DNA of 64,000 nt from positions 1 to 64,000 of the forward strand of contig NZ_OY288120.1 in the NCBI RefSeq assembly GCF_958439165.1. Reading direction: 5' to 3'. The stretch's first letter is position 1. The number at the start of each line of letters is the position of its first letter. Shown here one piece after another: positions 46,889 through 56,093 of this stretch. The notes below the pieces were generated by a model. That model made no database searches, had not been told where the DNA came from, and saw only the letters and a list, made by a program, of their open reading frames with translations. Source of the stretch: an uncultured Hydrogenophaga sp. GTDB taxonomy: Bacteria > Pseudomonadota > Gammaproteobacteria > Burkholderiales > Burkholderiaceae_C. The position numbers were made by a program, and so were the translations under genes.

Positions 46889-47092
46889 ATGGCACGCATC
46901 ACCGTTGAAGATTGCCTGGAAAAAATCCCCAACCGCTTCCAGCTGGTGCTCGCGGCGACCTACCGCGCCCGCATGCTGAGCCAGGGCCATGCCCCCAAGA
47001 TCGAAAGCAAGAACAAGCCGGGCGTCACCGCCCTGCGCGAAATTGCCGAAGGCAAGGTCGGCGTGGAAATGCTGAAGAAGGTGCCGGTCTGA
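46889..47092 (+). CDS. rpoZ: RNA polymerase omega subunit
   Basis: 67-residue omega subunit that aids RNA polymerase assembly and forms part of a ppGpp site. It begins MARITVEDCLEKIPNRFQLV as in the family and includes KPGVTALREIAEGKVG. A strong terminator follows within 60 bases, and spoT comes next. Confidence 0.97.
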   Translation: MARITVEDCLEKIPNRFQLVLAATYRARMLSQGHAPKIESKNKPGVTALREIAEGKVGVEMLKKVPV

Positions 47093-47123
47093 CCGCAGGC
47101 CACACCGCCTTCCAGGCGACAGG

Positions 47124-47150
47124 AAACACCGCTGCGGCGGTGTTTTTTTT
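47124..47150 (+). terminator. Intrinsic terminator after rpoZ
   Basis: AAACACCGC (47124-47132) pairs with GCGGTGTTT (47137-47145) across a four-base loop, and T runs to 47150. It should end yicC-gmk-rpoZ transcripts, so spoT likely uses its own promoter in the next 60 bases or partial read-through. Confidence 0.9.
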
Positions 47151-47211
47151 CGCCTTTTGCCAGGGACCCAGGTGACTGCGCCGGTTTTCCATCTCAAGCT
47201 ACAGTACCGGG

Positions 47212-49464
47212 ATGATGTCTGATGCCCCGGTAGGCGCCCCGCCCTCCCCGATTGCACGGCCGGCCGACAGTGCGGCCGCTGCCAGCTTTGCTGCGCTGCT
47301 GGGCAAGCTCGACTACCTCGGCGCGGCCGACATCGAAAGCATCCGCCTGGCCTATCGCTTCGCCGACGAAGCCCACCTGGGCCAGCTGCGCAAGAACGGC
47401 GATCCCTACATCACCCATCCGATCGCGGTCGCTGCCCAGTGCGCCGAGTGGAAGCTCGACGCCCAGGCCCTGATGGCCGCCTTGATGCACGACGCCATCG
47501 AGGACTGCGGGGTCACCAAGCAGGAGCTGGTGGAGCGCTTCGGCGCGCAGGTGGCCGACATCGTCGACGGGCTCACCAAACTGGAGAAGCTGGAGTTCGA
47601 CACCCGGGAGCAGAACCAGGCGGAGTCGTTCCGCAAGATGCTGCTCGCCATGGCCAAGGATGTGCGGGTCATCCTGATCAAGCTGGCCGACCGCACCCAC
47701 AACATGCGCACCATGGGCGACATGCCGCGCAGCAAGTGGCAGCGCATCAGCAGCGAGACGCTGGAGATCTACGCACCCATCGCGCACCGGCTGGGCCTGA
47801 ACTTCACCTACCGGGAACTGCAGGACCTGGCCTTCAGGTTCCTGAATCCCTGGCGCTACGAGGTGCTGTCCAAGGCGCTCAACAAATCGCGCACCCGCCG
47901 CCGCGACCTGATCACCCGGGTGCAGCGCGAGGTCGAGACGGCCTTCGCGAAACAGGGCATGACCGTGCGCATCATGGGGCGCGAGAAGACGCTCTACTCC
48001 GTCTATCGCAAGATGGACAGCAAGCACCTGTCGTTCTCGCAGGTGACCGACATCTACGGCTTTCGCATCATCGTGCCCGACCTGGCCGACTGCTACACCG
48101 GACTGGGCACGCTGCACCAGCTGTACAAGCCGCTGCCGGGCAAGTTCCGGGACTACGTGGCCATCCCCAAGGTCAACGGCTACCAGTCGCTGCACACCAC
48201 GCTCATCGGTCCTTTCGGAACCAACATCGAGTTTCAGCTGCGTACCCATGCCATGGACGTGGTGGCCGAGTCGGGCGTGGCCGCGCACTGGCTCTACAAG
48301 GCCAGCGAGCCCAACAGCGACATGTCGCAGCGGCTGGGCACGCAGTGGCTGCAGTCGCTGCTCGACATCCAGCAGGAAACCCACGACGCCAGCGAGTTCT
48401 GGGACCACATCAAGATCGATCTCTTCCCCGATGCGGTCTATGTGTTCACGCCCAAGAGCAAGATCATGGCGCTGCCCCGTGGCGCGACGGTCATGGACTT
48501 TGCCTACGCCATCCACAGCGACGTGGGCAACCGCACCGTGTCGGCCCGCATCAATGGCGAGGAACGCCCGCTGCGCACCGAACTCTCCAACGGCGACGTG
48601 GTGGAGGTCATCACCGACGCCAAGGCACAGCCGAATCCGGCCTGGCTGTCATTCGTGAAGACCGGCCGCGCACGCTCGAAGATCCGGCACCACCTGAAGA
48701 CGGTGGCCCAGGAACACTCGCTGGAACTCGGTGAGCGGATGCTGGGTCAGGCGCTGCGGTCCGAAGGCATCGCACAGCTGCCGCCCACCGACGGAGAGCA
48801 CGCCGGCACCTGGGAGAAGCTGCTCCGGTTCACCGGCAACCGCCATCTCGATGAACTGCTGTCGGACATCGGCATGGGCAAGCGCATCGCCAGCATGGTC
48901 GGCAAGAAGCTGGCGGTGCTGCTGAGCGAGACAGGCGTCAAGCCGGACGCCCTGCTGATCAGCACCGAGCGTTATGCCTCGGGGCAGGAGGACAACCTGG
49001 CGCACGGCGTCGTGACGCTGGACGGCAGCGAAGGCCTGTCGGTCCAGTACGCCAGCTGCTGCAAGCCCATACCGGGCGACCGCATCGTCGGTTACCTGGG
49101 CCGGGGTGAAGGACTGGTGGTGCACGCCGAGGACTGCGCCGTGGCGCGCCGGCTGCGTGCCCGGGACGCCGAGCGTTTCCTGGAAGTGGAATGGGCCGAC
49201 GAGCCGTCGCGCCCGTTCGACACCACGGTGGTCGTGACCGTGACCAACGGCAAAGGCGTTCTGGCACGGGTGGCCGCAGCAATCACGGCGGCAGAAGGCG
49301 ACATCACCCATGTGGACATGGGCGACGAACCGGCCCAGACCGCGACCGACATCCGCTTCTCGGTGGCGGTGCGCGACCGTCAGCACCTGGCCGACGTGCT
49401 GCGCAGCCTCAAGCGCACGCCCTCGGTCATCAAGGCGCAGCGGTTCAAACCGGCCAAGGCCTGA
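47212..49464 (+). CDS. spoT: Bifunctional (p)ppGpp synthetase/hydrolase SpoT
   Basis: Makes and degrades the stringent-response alarmone. The 750-residue protein has the HD hydrolase domain (about 55-160, LMHDAIEDCG), the synthetase domain (about 245-365, MGREKTLYSVYRKM, IYGFRIIVPD, GYQSLHTTLIGP), TGS (about 400-470, FTPKSKIMALPRGATVMDFA) and a C-terminal ACT domain (about 668-745). The RxKD-like synthetase sequence and the intact HD motif point to the bifunctional type. ATG at 47212 or the next codon is the start. Confidence 0.95.
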   Translation: MMSDAPVGAPPSPIARPADSAAAASFAALLGKLDYLGAADIESIRLAYRFADEAHLGQLRKNGDPYITHPIAVAAQCAEWKLDAQALMAALMHDAIEDCGVTKQELVERFGAQVADIVDGLTKLEKLEFDTREQNQAESFRKMLLAMAKDVRVILIKLADRTHNMRTMGDMPRSKWQRISSETLEIYAPIAHRLGLNFTYRELQDLAFRFLNPWRYEVLSKALNKSRTRRRDLITRVQREVETAFAKQGMTVRIMGREKTLYSVYRKMDSKHLSFSQVTDIYGFRIIVPDLADCYTGLGTLHQLYKPLPGKFRDYVAIPKVNGYQSLHTTLIGPFGTNIEFQLRTHAMDVVAESGVAAHWLYKASEPNSDMSQRLGTQWLQSLLDIQQETHDASEFWDHIKIDLFPDAVYVFTPKSKIMALPRGATVMDFAYAIHSDVGNRTVSARINGEERPLRTELSNGDVVEVITDAKAQPNPAWLSFVKTGRARSKIRHHLKTVAQEHSLELGERMLGQALRSEGIAQLPPTDGEHAGTWEKLLRFTGNRHLDELLSDIGMGKRIASMVGKKLAVLLSETGVKPDALLISTERYASGQEDNLAHGVVTLDGSEGLSVQYASCCKPIPGDRIVGYLGRGEGLVVHAEDCAVARRLRARDAERFLEVEWADEPSRPFDTTVVVTVTNGKGVLARVAAAITAAEGDITHVDMGDEPAQTATDIRFSVAVRDRQHLADVLRSLKRTPSVIKAQRFKPAKA

Positions 49465-49479
49465 GGGAAGACCCCCGGT

Positions 49480-50037
49480 TCAGGCCGGCGCAGGGTAGCT
49501 GACCGACAGGATCTCCAGCTCCTGCAGGCCGCCGGGCACTGCCAGCTTCACCACATCGCCCACGCGCGACTTGATCAGAGCGCGCGCCACCGGTGAGATC
49601 CAGCTGATCTGGCCACTGGCGCTGTCGGCCTCGTCCACGCCCATGATGGTCACTGTGGTCTCCGTGCCCTGCTCGTCGGCATAAGTCACGGTCGAACCGA
49701 AGAACACCTGGTCGTTGCCGTGATGGAGTGACGGATCGACCACCTCGGCAATCTCCAGGCGACGGGTCAGAAAGCGGATGCGGCGGTCGATTTCGCGCAG
49801 CCGCTTCTTGCCATAGAGGTAGTCGCCGTTTTCGGATCGGTCGCCGTTGCTGGCCGCCCAGTGCACGATGTCCACGATCTTCGGCCGCTCTTCGTCCATG
49901 AGCTGGAACAGCTCGGCGCGCAGCCGGTCGTAGCCGGGGCGGGTGATGTAGTTCTTTCCACCCGGAGGCAGCGGCGGCAGGCCACCGGCTTCGTCATCGT
50001 CGTCCGTGTCGGACTCTTTGGTGAAGGCTTTGCTCAT
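49480..50037 (-). CDS. greB: Transcription elongation factor GreB
   Basis: Rescues arrested RNA polymerase by stimulating transcript cleavage. The 185-residue protein has an acidic N-terminal extension (about 1-27, with four Asp in a row) before the coiled-coil domain (DRLRAELFQLMDEERPKIVD, SENGDYLYGKKRLREIDRRI) and the C-terminal FKBP-like domain ending in VGDVVKLAVPGG. The sequence is GreB- rather than GreA-like. It converges with spoT, 15 bases apart. Confidence 0.94.
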   Translation of the reverse strand: MSKAFTKESDTDDDDEAGGLPPLPPGGKNYITRPGYDRLRAELFQLMDEERPKIVDIVHWAASNGDRSENGDYLYGKKRLREIDRRIRFLTRRLEIAEVVDPSLHHGNDQVFFGSTVTYADEQGTETTVTIMGVDEADSASGQISWISPVARALIKSRVGDVVKLAVPGGLQELEILSVSYPAPA

Positions 50038-50073
50038 GAACGTACCCGCATGAACGCAAGACAGGCAGACAAG

Positions 50074-50107
50074 AAAAAAGCCTGCAGCTTGTGGCTGCAG
50101 GCTTTTT
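50074..50107 (-). terminator. Hairpin with flanking A/T runs between tRNA-Arg and greB
   Basis: AGCCTGCAG and CTGCAGGCT form the stem, with A6 before and T5 after, so it can work in both directions. On the minus strand it ends the tRNA transcript, and lies 37 bases before the greB start. Confidence 0.85.
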
Positions 50108-50112
50108 CGTTT

Positions 50113-50189
50113 TGGTGCGGCTGGCAGGATTCGAACCCACGACCCCTTGGTTCGTAGCCAAGTACTCTATCCAACTGAGCTACAGCCGC
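50113..50189 (-). tRNA. tRNA-Arg(ACG)
   Basis: A 77-base tRNA on the minus strand, beginning GCGGCTGTAGCTCAG and ending in GCACCA with encoded CCA. The anticodon loop CTACGAA gives anticodon ACG (CGT on the plus strand at 50153-50155). The TTCGAAT T-loop is standard. Confidence 0.97.
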
Positions 50190-50278
50190 GAAGCCTTGAA
50201 GTATAGCAGCATTTTTGGCGGTTTCGCAAACTTGCCGTGATCTGCTGCTGAAGGAAAGGCGTCTTTCCCGTTTCGGTC

Positions 50279-50355
50279 TGGTAGGCCGTGTTGGACTTGA
50301 ACCAACGACCAAGGGATTATGAGTCCCCTGCTCTGACCAACTGAGCTAACGGCCC
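50279..50355 (-). tRNA. tRNA with CAU anticodon, probably tRNA-Ile2
   Basis: A 77-base tRNA, minus strand, beginning GGGCCGTTAGCTCAG, with anticodon loop CTCATAA and encoded CCA. The anticodon CAU fits elongator Met or Ile2; the arm sequence GGTCGTTGGTTCAAGTCCAAC resembles tRNA-Ile2, whose C34 is changed to lysidine by TilS to read AUA. A G1-U72 wobble closes the acceptor stem, so it is not the initiator type. Confidence 0.85.
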
Positions 50356-50377
50356 GAAAGCGGCGGATTGTAGGCGT

Positions 50378-51400
50378 TTACTTGCCGTGGCTCAGGGCGT
50401 TGCTGACCAGCTTGGCGGTCACGTCGACGATCTGGATCATGCGGTCGTAGGGCATGCGCTGGGGGCCGATGACGCCCAGCGTGCCGACCACCTGGCCATC
50501 CACCTCGTAGGGTGCGGTGACCACCGACAGGTCCTCGAACGGGACGACCTGGCTCTCGCCCCCGATGTAGATGCGCACCCCGTCGGCCTGGGCCGAGACA
50601 TCGAGCAGACGAACCAGCTGCGTCTTCTGCTCGAACAGGTCGAACAGGCGCCGCAGGTTGCCCATGTCGCTGGAAAACTCGGTGACCGACAGCAGGTTGC
50701 GCTCGCCGGCCACCACCACCTCTTCCTGGCGGGTTTCCGACTCTGCGCCGATGTTGACGGCTGCCTGCATCAGGTCGGCGATCTCGCCGCGCAGGGTGTC
50801 CAGCTCGGTCTTGAGGCGTTCGCGCACTGCCTCCATGGCGAGGCCGGCGTAATGGGCATTGAGGAAGTTGGCCGCTTCCAGCAGCTGCGACTGGGTGAAG
50901 TTGACCTGGGTGTGGATGATGCGGTTCTGCACGTCGCCCTCGGGCGAGACGATGATCACCAGCACCCGCCGGTCGGACAGGCTCAGGAACTCGATGTGCC
51001 GGAACACCGAGGCACGCCGGGGCGCCATCACCACGCCGACGAACTGCGACAGGTTGGACAGCAGGTTGGCCGCGTGGCTGATGACCCGGTGCGGCTGGCT
51101 GGGGTCGATGTTGGGTGCCGAGATCTCGGGCGCTGGTGCCATGAGGCTCTCGCGGCGCACGGTGAGCATGGTGTCCACGAACAGCCGGTAGCCCCGCGCC
51201 GTGGGAATGCGCCCGGCCGAGGTGTGGGGGCTCACGATGAAGCCCAGTTCTTCCAGGTCGCTCATGACGTTGCGGATGGTCGCTGGCGACAGGTCCATGC
51301 CGGTGGCCTTGGCGAGCGTTCGCGAGCCCACGGGCTGGCCGTCGGCGATGTACCGCTCCACCAGGGCTTTGAGCAACAACTTGGCGCGATCATCGAGCAT
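50378..51400 (-). CDS. hrcA: Heat-inducible transcription repressor HrcA
   Basis: HrcA represses chaperone genes by binding CIRCE elements. The 340-residue protein has an N-terminal winged helix (LDDRAKLLLKALVERYIADG, LSPATIRNVMSDLEELGFI, SPHTSAGRIPTARGYRLFVD) and the GAF-like and C-terminal domains (IYIGGESQVVPFEDLSVV). No CIRCE inverted repeat is seen in this window, so its targets lie elsewhere. It diverges from nadK. Confidence 0.96.
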   Translation of the reverse strand: MLDDRAKLLLKALVERYIADGQPVGSRTLAKATGMDLSPATIRNVMSDLEELGFIVSPHTSAGRIPTARGYRLFVDTMLTVRRESLMAPAPEISAPNIDPSQPHRVISHAANLLSNLSQFVGVVMAPRRASVFRHIEFLSLSDRRVLVIIVSPEGDVQNRIIHTQVNFTQSQLLEAANFLNAHYAGLAMEAVRERLKTELDTLRGEIADLMQAAVNIGAESETRQEEVVVAGERNLLSVTEFSSDMGNLRRLFDLFEQKTQLVRLLDVSAQADGVRIYIGGESQVVPFEDLSVVTAPYEVDGQVVGTLGVIGPQRMPYDRMIQIVDVTAKLVSNALSHGK

Positions 51401-51463
51401 GGGCGGGATTTTACGGAGGGGCGCAGCGCCTGGGGCGTCACACCCCTATGTTGTAATTTGTCC

Positions 51464-52381
51464 ATGCCTTCGAACGCCCCGTCACGTCCTGCCGTCAGCC
51501 GGCAGCGCCTCCCGCTGCGATTCGCCCATGTGGTGATCGTCGGCAAGTACCACGCACCGGGCTCTCGCAAGGCGGTCGACGAAATCGCCCATTTCCTGCA
51601 GGACGAAGGCTGCGTGGTGTCGCTGGAGGAGCAGACCGCGCTCAACACCGGCCTGACCAACTTCCCGGCCCTGAGCGTGGCGGCCATCGGCGCCCAGTGC
51701 GATCTGGCCCTGGTGGTCGGGGGCGACGGCACCATGCTGGGCATCGGTCGGCAGCTGGCCCGCCACGGCGTGCCCCTGGTGGGCATCAACCAGGGCCGGC
51801 TGGGCTTCATCACCGACATCGCCTTCGAGGACTACCGCGACTCGCTGCGCGCCATCCTGCACGGCAATTTCGAGGAAGACTCCCGCGCGCTCATGGCGGC
51901 CAGCGTCTGGCGCGACGGCCGCTGCGTGTTCGAGGCCACCGCGCTGAACGATGTGGTGGTCAACCGCGGCGGCGTGGCCAGCATGATCGAGCTGCGGGTC
52001 GAGGTGGACGGCCATTTCGTGGCCAACCAGCGTGCCGACGGCCTGATCATCGCGTCGTCCACCGGCTCCACCGCGTATGCGCTGTCGGCCGGCGGGCCGC
52101 TGCTGCACCCAGGCATCGGCGGCTGGGTGATGGTGCCGATTGCGCCCCACACGCTGTCCAACCGGCCGGTGGTGCTGCCCTACACCTGCGAGATCGCGGT
52201 GGAGATCGTCTCGGGGCGTGACGCCAGTGCCAACTTCGACATGCAGTCGCTCACCAGCCTGCTGCACGGCGACCGGATCGTGGTGCGCAAATCGGAACAT
52301 GCCCTGCGCCTGCTCCATCCGTCGGGCTGGAGCTACTTCGACACCCTGCGCAAGAAACTCCACTGGAACGAAGGGGGCTGA
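51464..52381 (+). CDS. nadK: NAD kinase
   Basis: Phosphorylates NAD to NADP. The 305-residue protein contains the signature GGDGTMLG, the NQGRLGFITD segment, the NE/D-type motif ALNDVVVNRG and the STGSTAYALSAGGPL loop. ATG at 51464 is the first start after the divergent hrcA promoter region. recN follows after 58 bases. Confidence 0.97.
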   Translation: MPSNAPSRPAVSRQRLPLRFAHVVIVGKYHAPGSRKAVDEIAHFLQDEGCVVSLEEQTALNTGLTNFPALSVAAIGAQCDLALVVGGDGTMLGIGRQLARHGVPLVGINQGRLGFITDIAFEDYRDSLRAILHGNFEEDSRALMAASVWRDGRCVFEATALNDVVVNRGGVASMIELRVEVDGHFVANQRADGLIIASSTGSTAYALSAGGPLLHPGIGGWVMVPIAPHTLSNRPVVLPYTCEIAVEIVSGRDASANFDMQSLTSLLHGDRIVVRKSEHALRLLHPSGWSYFDTLRKKLHWNEGG

Positions 52382-52439
52382 GCCTGCGTGACAATGGCGC
52401 TTTGCAATCTGTTGCAGTCCCCTTGTCACCAGCCCCACC

Positions 52440-54083
52440 ATGAGCCTCCGACGCATTGCCCTGCGGGATTTCGTCATCGTGCAAAGCCTCGATCTGGACC
52501 TCTCGTCCGGGTTCAGCGTGCTCACTGGCGAGACCGGGGCCGGCAAGTCCATCCTGATCGATGCCCTGCAGCTGGCGCTGGGCAGCCGTGCCGATGCCGG
52601 CGTGGTGCGCGAAGGCGCCCAGCGTTGCGAGGTGGCGGCCGAATTCGACAGCCCGGCTGCACTGGCCCTGTGGCTGGACGAGCAGGGTTTCCCTGCCGAC
52701 GAAGCCCTGCTGCTGCGCCGCACCGTCGATGCCGAAGGCCGCAGCCGCGCCTGGATCAATGGCAGCGCGGCCACCGCCACCCAGCTGCGTGCCGTGGCCG
52801 ACCACCTGGTGGACATCCATGGCCAGCACGCATGGCAGAGCCTGACCCGGGCAGACGCGGTGCGCGAGCTGCTCGATGCCTATGCCGGCACCGACCTGAC
52901 ACCGATTCGGGCGGCCTGGCAGCACTGGCGACAGCACCGCAAGGCCCTGGACACGGCCCGGGAACAGCAGGCCACCCTGCAGCAGGACGCCGAGCGCCTG
53001 CAATGGCAGATTGCCGAACTGGACAAACTCTCCCCCGGCCCGGACGAATGGGCCGACCTCAACACCCAGCACGGCCGGCTGGCCAACGCGCAGTCGCTGA
53101 TCGACGCCACCGCGCTGGCGGTGCAGGTGCTCGATGAGGACGACGGCAGCGCCGGCACCCTGATCAGCCGTGCGGTCTCCACACTGCAGGGTCTGGTGGA
53201 TGTCGAGCCCCGCTTCCGCGCGCCCCTGGAGGCTCTGGAAGCGGCACTGGCGCAGGTGCAGGACTCGGTGCACGAGCTGCACCAGCTGCAGCGCCACACC
53301 GATCTGGACCCGGCCCGGCTGGCGGTGCTCGACGAACGTCTGGGCCAGTGGGTGTCGCTGGCGCGGCGTTACCGGCGTCCGCCGGAAGAACTGGCTGCCC
53401 TGCATGCCCAGTGGAGGGCCGAACTGGCCGGGCTGGACGCAGCGCTGGACCTGGATTCGCTGCAGACCGCCGAACGTGCAGCCTGGAAGTCGCTGGAGAC
53501 GGCCGCGCGCAAGGTCAGCCAGACCCGCGAGAAGGCCGCACCGCGCCTGTCCGAAGCCGTCACCGCCACCATGCAGACGCTGGGCATGCAGGGCGGGCGC
53601 TTCGAGGTCGGGCTGTCCCGCCAGGAAGAACCGCAGGTGCACGGCTGGGAAACGGTCGAGTTCCGTGTGGCGGGTCATGCCGGCGCCACCCCGCGTGCGG
53701 TCGGCAAGGTGGCCTCCGGCGGCGAACTTTCGCGCATTGCGCTGGCGCTCTCGGTGGTGACCAGCCAGCTGGGGCAGGCACCCACGCTGATCTTCGATGA
53801 GGTGGACTCTGGTGTCGGCGGTGCCGTGGCCCACACCGTGGGACGGCTGCTGCAACAGCTCGGCCGGGACCGGCAGGTGCTGGCCGTCACCCACCTGCCG
53901 CAGGTCGCTGCCTGTGCTCACCACCACCTGCAGGTCAGCAAGCAACGCTCGGGGGCCCAGACCCTCAGCACGGTGCAGCCCATCGACCAGGAAGCCCGGG
54001 TACGCGAACTCGCCCGCATGCTCGGGGGCGGCGAGTCTTCCGACATTTCACTGGCCCACGCGCGCGAGCTGCTGGGCACCTGA
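52440..54083 (+). CDS. recN: DNA repair protein RecN
   Basis: SMC-like ATPase acting in recombinational repair of double-strand breaks. The 547-residue protein has Walker A GETGAGKSILIDALQ near the N-terminus, a long coiled-coil middle (about 155-370) and at the C-terminus the signature KVASGGELSRIALAL and Walker B LIFDEVDSGVGG. rapZ follows after five bases. Confidence 0.96.
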   Translation: MSLRRIALRDFVIVQSLDLDLSSGFSVLTGETGAGKSILIDALQLALGSRADAGVVREGAQRCEVAAEFDSPAALALWLDEQGFPADEALLLRRTVDAEGRSRAWINGSAATATQLRAVADHLVDIHGQHAWQSLTRADAVRELLDAYAGTDLTPIRAAWQHWRQHRKALDTAREQQATLQQDAERLQWQIAELDKLSPGPDEWADLNTQHGRLANAQSLIDATALAVQVLDEDDGSAGTLISRAVSTLQGLVDVEPRFRAPLEALEAALAQVQDSVHELHQLQRHTDLDPARLAVLDERLGQWVSLARRYRRPPEELAALHAQWRAELAGLDAALDLDSLQTAERAAWKSLETAARKVSQTREKAAPRLSEAVTATMQTLGMQGGRFEVGLSRQEEPQVHGWETVEFRVAGHAGATPRAVGKVASGGELSRIALALSVVTSQLGQAPTLIFDEVDSGVGGAVAHTVGRLLQQLGRDRQVLAVTHLPQVAACAHHHLQVSKQRSGAQTLSTVQPIDQEARVRELARMLGGGESSDISLAHARELLGT

Positions 54084-54088
54084 CCCGC

Positions 54089-54997
54089 ATGAACACCACC
54101 TCGCTCCACCTGGTGCTGATCACCGGCATGTCCGGTTCCGGCAAGTCGGTGGCACTGGCCGCACTCGAAGACCTGGGCTTCTACTGCGTCGACAACCTGC
54201 CGCCTGAACTGCTCAAGCCCTTCATGGCGCTGGACCAGAACCAGCAGGCGCGTCGGGTGGCGGTGGCCATGGATGTGCGCAGCGCAGACTCCCTGCCCGG
54301 CCTGCCCGGCCGGCTGCAGGACCTCCGCGAAAGCCAGGACCGCCCGGTCAGCATCACGTCGATCTTTCTCGACGCCACGACCGACACCCTGGTGCGCCGC
54401 TTCTCCGAAACCCGCCGCGCGCATCCGCTGTCGGTGGCCCGCGGAGCGACGGGTGATCCGCAGAGCGCGCTGATCGAGGCCATCGAACGCGAGCGTGAGC
54501 TGCTGGCCGAGCTGCGCGAGCAGTCGCTGGTGCTGGACACCAGCCTGGCCCGGCCCACCCTGCTGCGCCAGCAGCTGCAAGACCTGGTCGGCCCGCAGGC
54601 ACGTCCGCTCACGCTGGTGTTCGAGTCCTTTGCTTTCAAGCGCGGCATCCCCATGGATGCCGATTTCGTGTTCGATGTGCGGATGCTGCCCAACCCGCAC
54701 TACGAGCCGGACCTCAAGCCGCTGACCGGGCGCGACCCGCCGGTGGCCGACTACCTGCGCAGCCGCGACGAAGTGAAGCGCATGCAGGAGCAGATCACCG
54801 GATTCCTGGAGGCCTGGCTGCCGTCAATGGTCAGGGACCACCGCAGTTACGTCACGGTCGGCCTGGGCTGCACCGGTGGCCAGCACCGATCGGTCTATCT
54901 GGCAGAGGAACTGGCTCGCCACTTCCAGGACCAGTGGACGGTTCGGGTGCGCCACCGCGAGTCCGACCAATGGCCGCGCAGCAGCGGCCGCCGCTGA
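54089..54997 (+). CDS. rapZ: RNase adapter protein RapZ
   Basis: P-loop protein that in E. coli guides RNase E to the GlmZ sRNA to control glucosamine-6-phosphate synthase. The 302-residue protein has Walker A ITGMSGSGKSVAL, the segment GFYCVDNLPPELL and the C-terminal conserved stretch VTVGLGCTGGQHRSVYLAEE. The middle between about 90 and 150 is somewhat longer than in enterobacteria. Its role here may differ, as GlmZ is not known to be general. Confidence 0.95.
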   Translation: MNTTSLHLVLITGMSGSGKSVALAALEDLGFYCVDNLPPELLKPFMALDQNQQARRVAVAMDVRSADSLPGLPGRLQDLRESQDRPVSITSIFLDATTDTLVRRFSETRRAHPLSVARGATGDPQSALIEAIERERELLAELREQSLVLDTSLARPTLLRQQLQDLVGPQARPLTLVFESFAFKRGIPMDADFVFDVRMLPNPHYEPDLKPLTGRDPPVADYLRSRDEVKRMQEQITGFLEAWLPSMVRDHRSYVTVGLGCTGGQHRSVYLAEELARHFQDQWTVRVRHRESDQWPRSSGRR

Positions 54998-55007
54998 CGA
55001 CAGTCCG

Positions 55008-56093
55008 TCAGGCTGCCAGCCAGGGGCGCACCGGCGCAGGCAGGCCGACCGACGAGAGCTGGTCCCGCCGCACCCAACGTCCATCCTCTGCAGCGCGGTC
55101 GCCCAGCGTGGGCAGACCGGCATCCGGCCAGCTCGGCAGCCTCACCGGGTGAAGGCGCAGCTCGCGGTGCGTCAGTGCATGTGCGACGGCCTCGCCATCC
55201 TCCAGCCGGGCTGCACAGTCAGGGGAGATCGCCGCAGACAGCGCATCGCGGCTGTCGAACACGGGCGGACAGTACAGCCCCGCCCAGATGCCCTGTTCAG
55301 GCCGCTTTTCCAGCCATACCTCGGCATGCCCGTCCGGCCCGGACCGCTCGACCAACAAGAGCCACCATGCCTCGAACCGCCGCACCAGCTTGCGGGTGCG
55401 CACCGGAAACCGGGTCGGGTCACCGCCGCGCCGGCCCTCGCACAGATCGTTCACCGGGCACAGCGCACAGGCGGGGCGGCTGCGGGTGCACACGGTGGCG
55501 CCCAGGTCCATCAGGCCCTGGGTGTAGGCGGCCATGTCGTCACCCGCGGGCTCTGCCGGCACCAGGCCCTGGGCCAGGTCCCACAGCGCCCGCTGCGGAG
55601 CGGCCTGGGCCAGATCCTGGTCGAACGCCAGCAGGCGGGTCAGCACCCGCCTCACATTGCCGTCCAGGATCGAGATGCGTTCGCCGAAGCAGAAGGCGGC
55701 GATCGCCGCTGCGGTCGACGCGCCGATGCCCGGCAGCGTGGCCAGGTCGCCTGACGCCCGGGGGAACTGCCCGTTCCACTTCGCGACCACGTCCTGGGCG
55801 CAGCGGTGCAGGTTGCGGGCCCGGGTGTAGTAGCCCAGGCCGCTCCACAGGGCCATGACATCGTCCACTGGCGCAGCGGCCAGTGCCGACACGTCGGGGA
55901 ACCGCTCCAGAAACCGGGGGTAGTACGACAGGACGGTGGAGACCTGTGTCTGCTGGAGCATGATTTCCGACAGCCACACCCGGTAGGGATCGCGCGTGCC
56001 CTGCCAGGGCAGACCGTGGCGGCCGTCACGGCGCTGCCAGCCGATCAGCGCTTCGGCGAAACCCGCCGGCAACGGCCGGCCCGCAGGGCTCAT
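55008..56093 (-). CDS. mutY: A/G-specific adenine glycosylase MutY
   Basis: Removes adenine mispaired with 8-oxoguanine. The 361-residue protein has the catalytic Glu segment (EIMLQQTQVSTV), the helix-hairpin-helix TLPGIGASTAAAI with catalytic Asp in ILDGNVRRVL, the [4Fe-4S] cluster ligands in a Cys-x6-Cys-x2-Cys-x5-Cys pattern (CTRSRPACALCPVNDLC) and the C-terminal NUDIX-like domain. It overlaps the end of the dynamin-like gene upstream by ATGA, and mutM lies just beyond, so the 8-oxoguanine repair genes are neighbours. Confidence 0.96.
   Translation of the reverse strand: MSPAGRPLPAGFAEALIGWQRRDGRHGLPWQGTRDPYRVWLSEIMLQQTQVSTVLSYYPRFLERFPDVSALAAAPVDDVMALWSGLGYYTRARNLHRCAQDVVAKWNGQFPRASGDLATLPGIGASTAAAIAAFCFGERISILDGNVRRVLTRLLAFDQDLAQAAPQRALWDLAQGLVPAEPAGDDMAAYTQGLMDLGATVCTRSRPACALCPVNDLCEGRRGGDPTRFPVRTRKLVRRFEAWWLLLVERSGPDGHAEVWLEKRPEQGIWAGLYCPPVFDSRDALSAAISPDCAARLEDGEAVAHALTHRELRLHPVRLPSWPDAGLPTLGDRAAEDGRWVRRDQLSSVGLPAPVRPWLAA

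Noticed and set aside
50279..50355. Initiator tRNA-fMet
   Set aside because: It has a G1-U72 closing pair and lacks the C1-A72 mismatch and three G-C pairs of the initiator; the arm sequences match Ile2 better.
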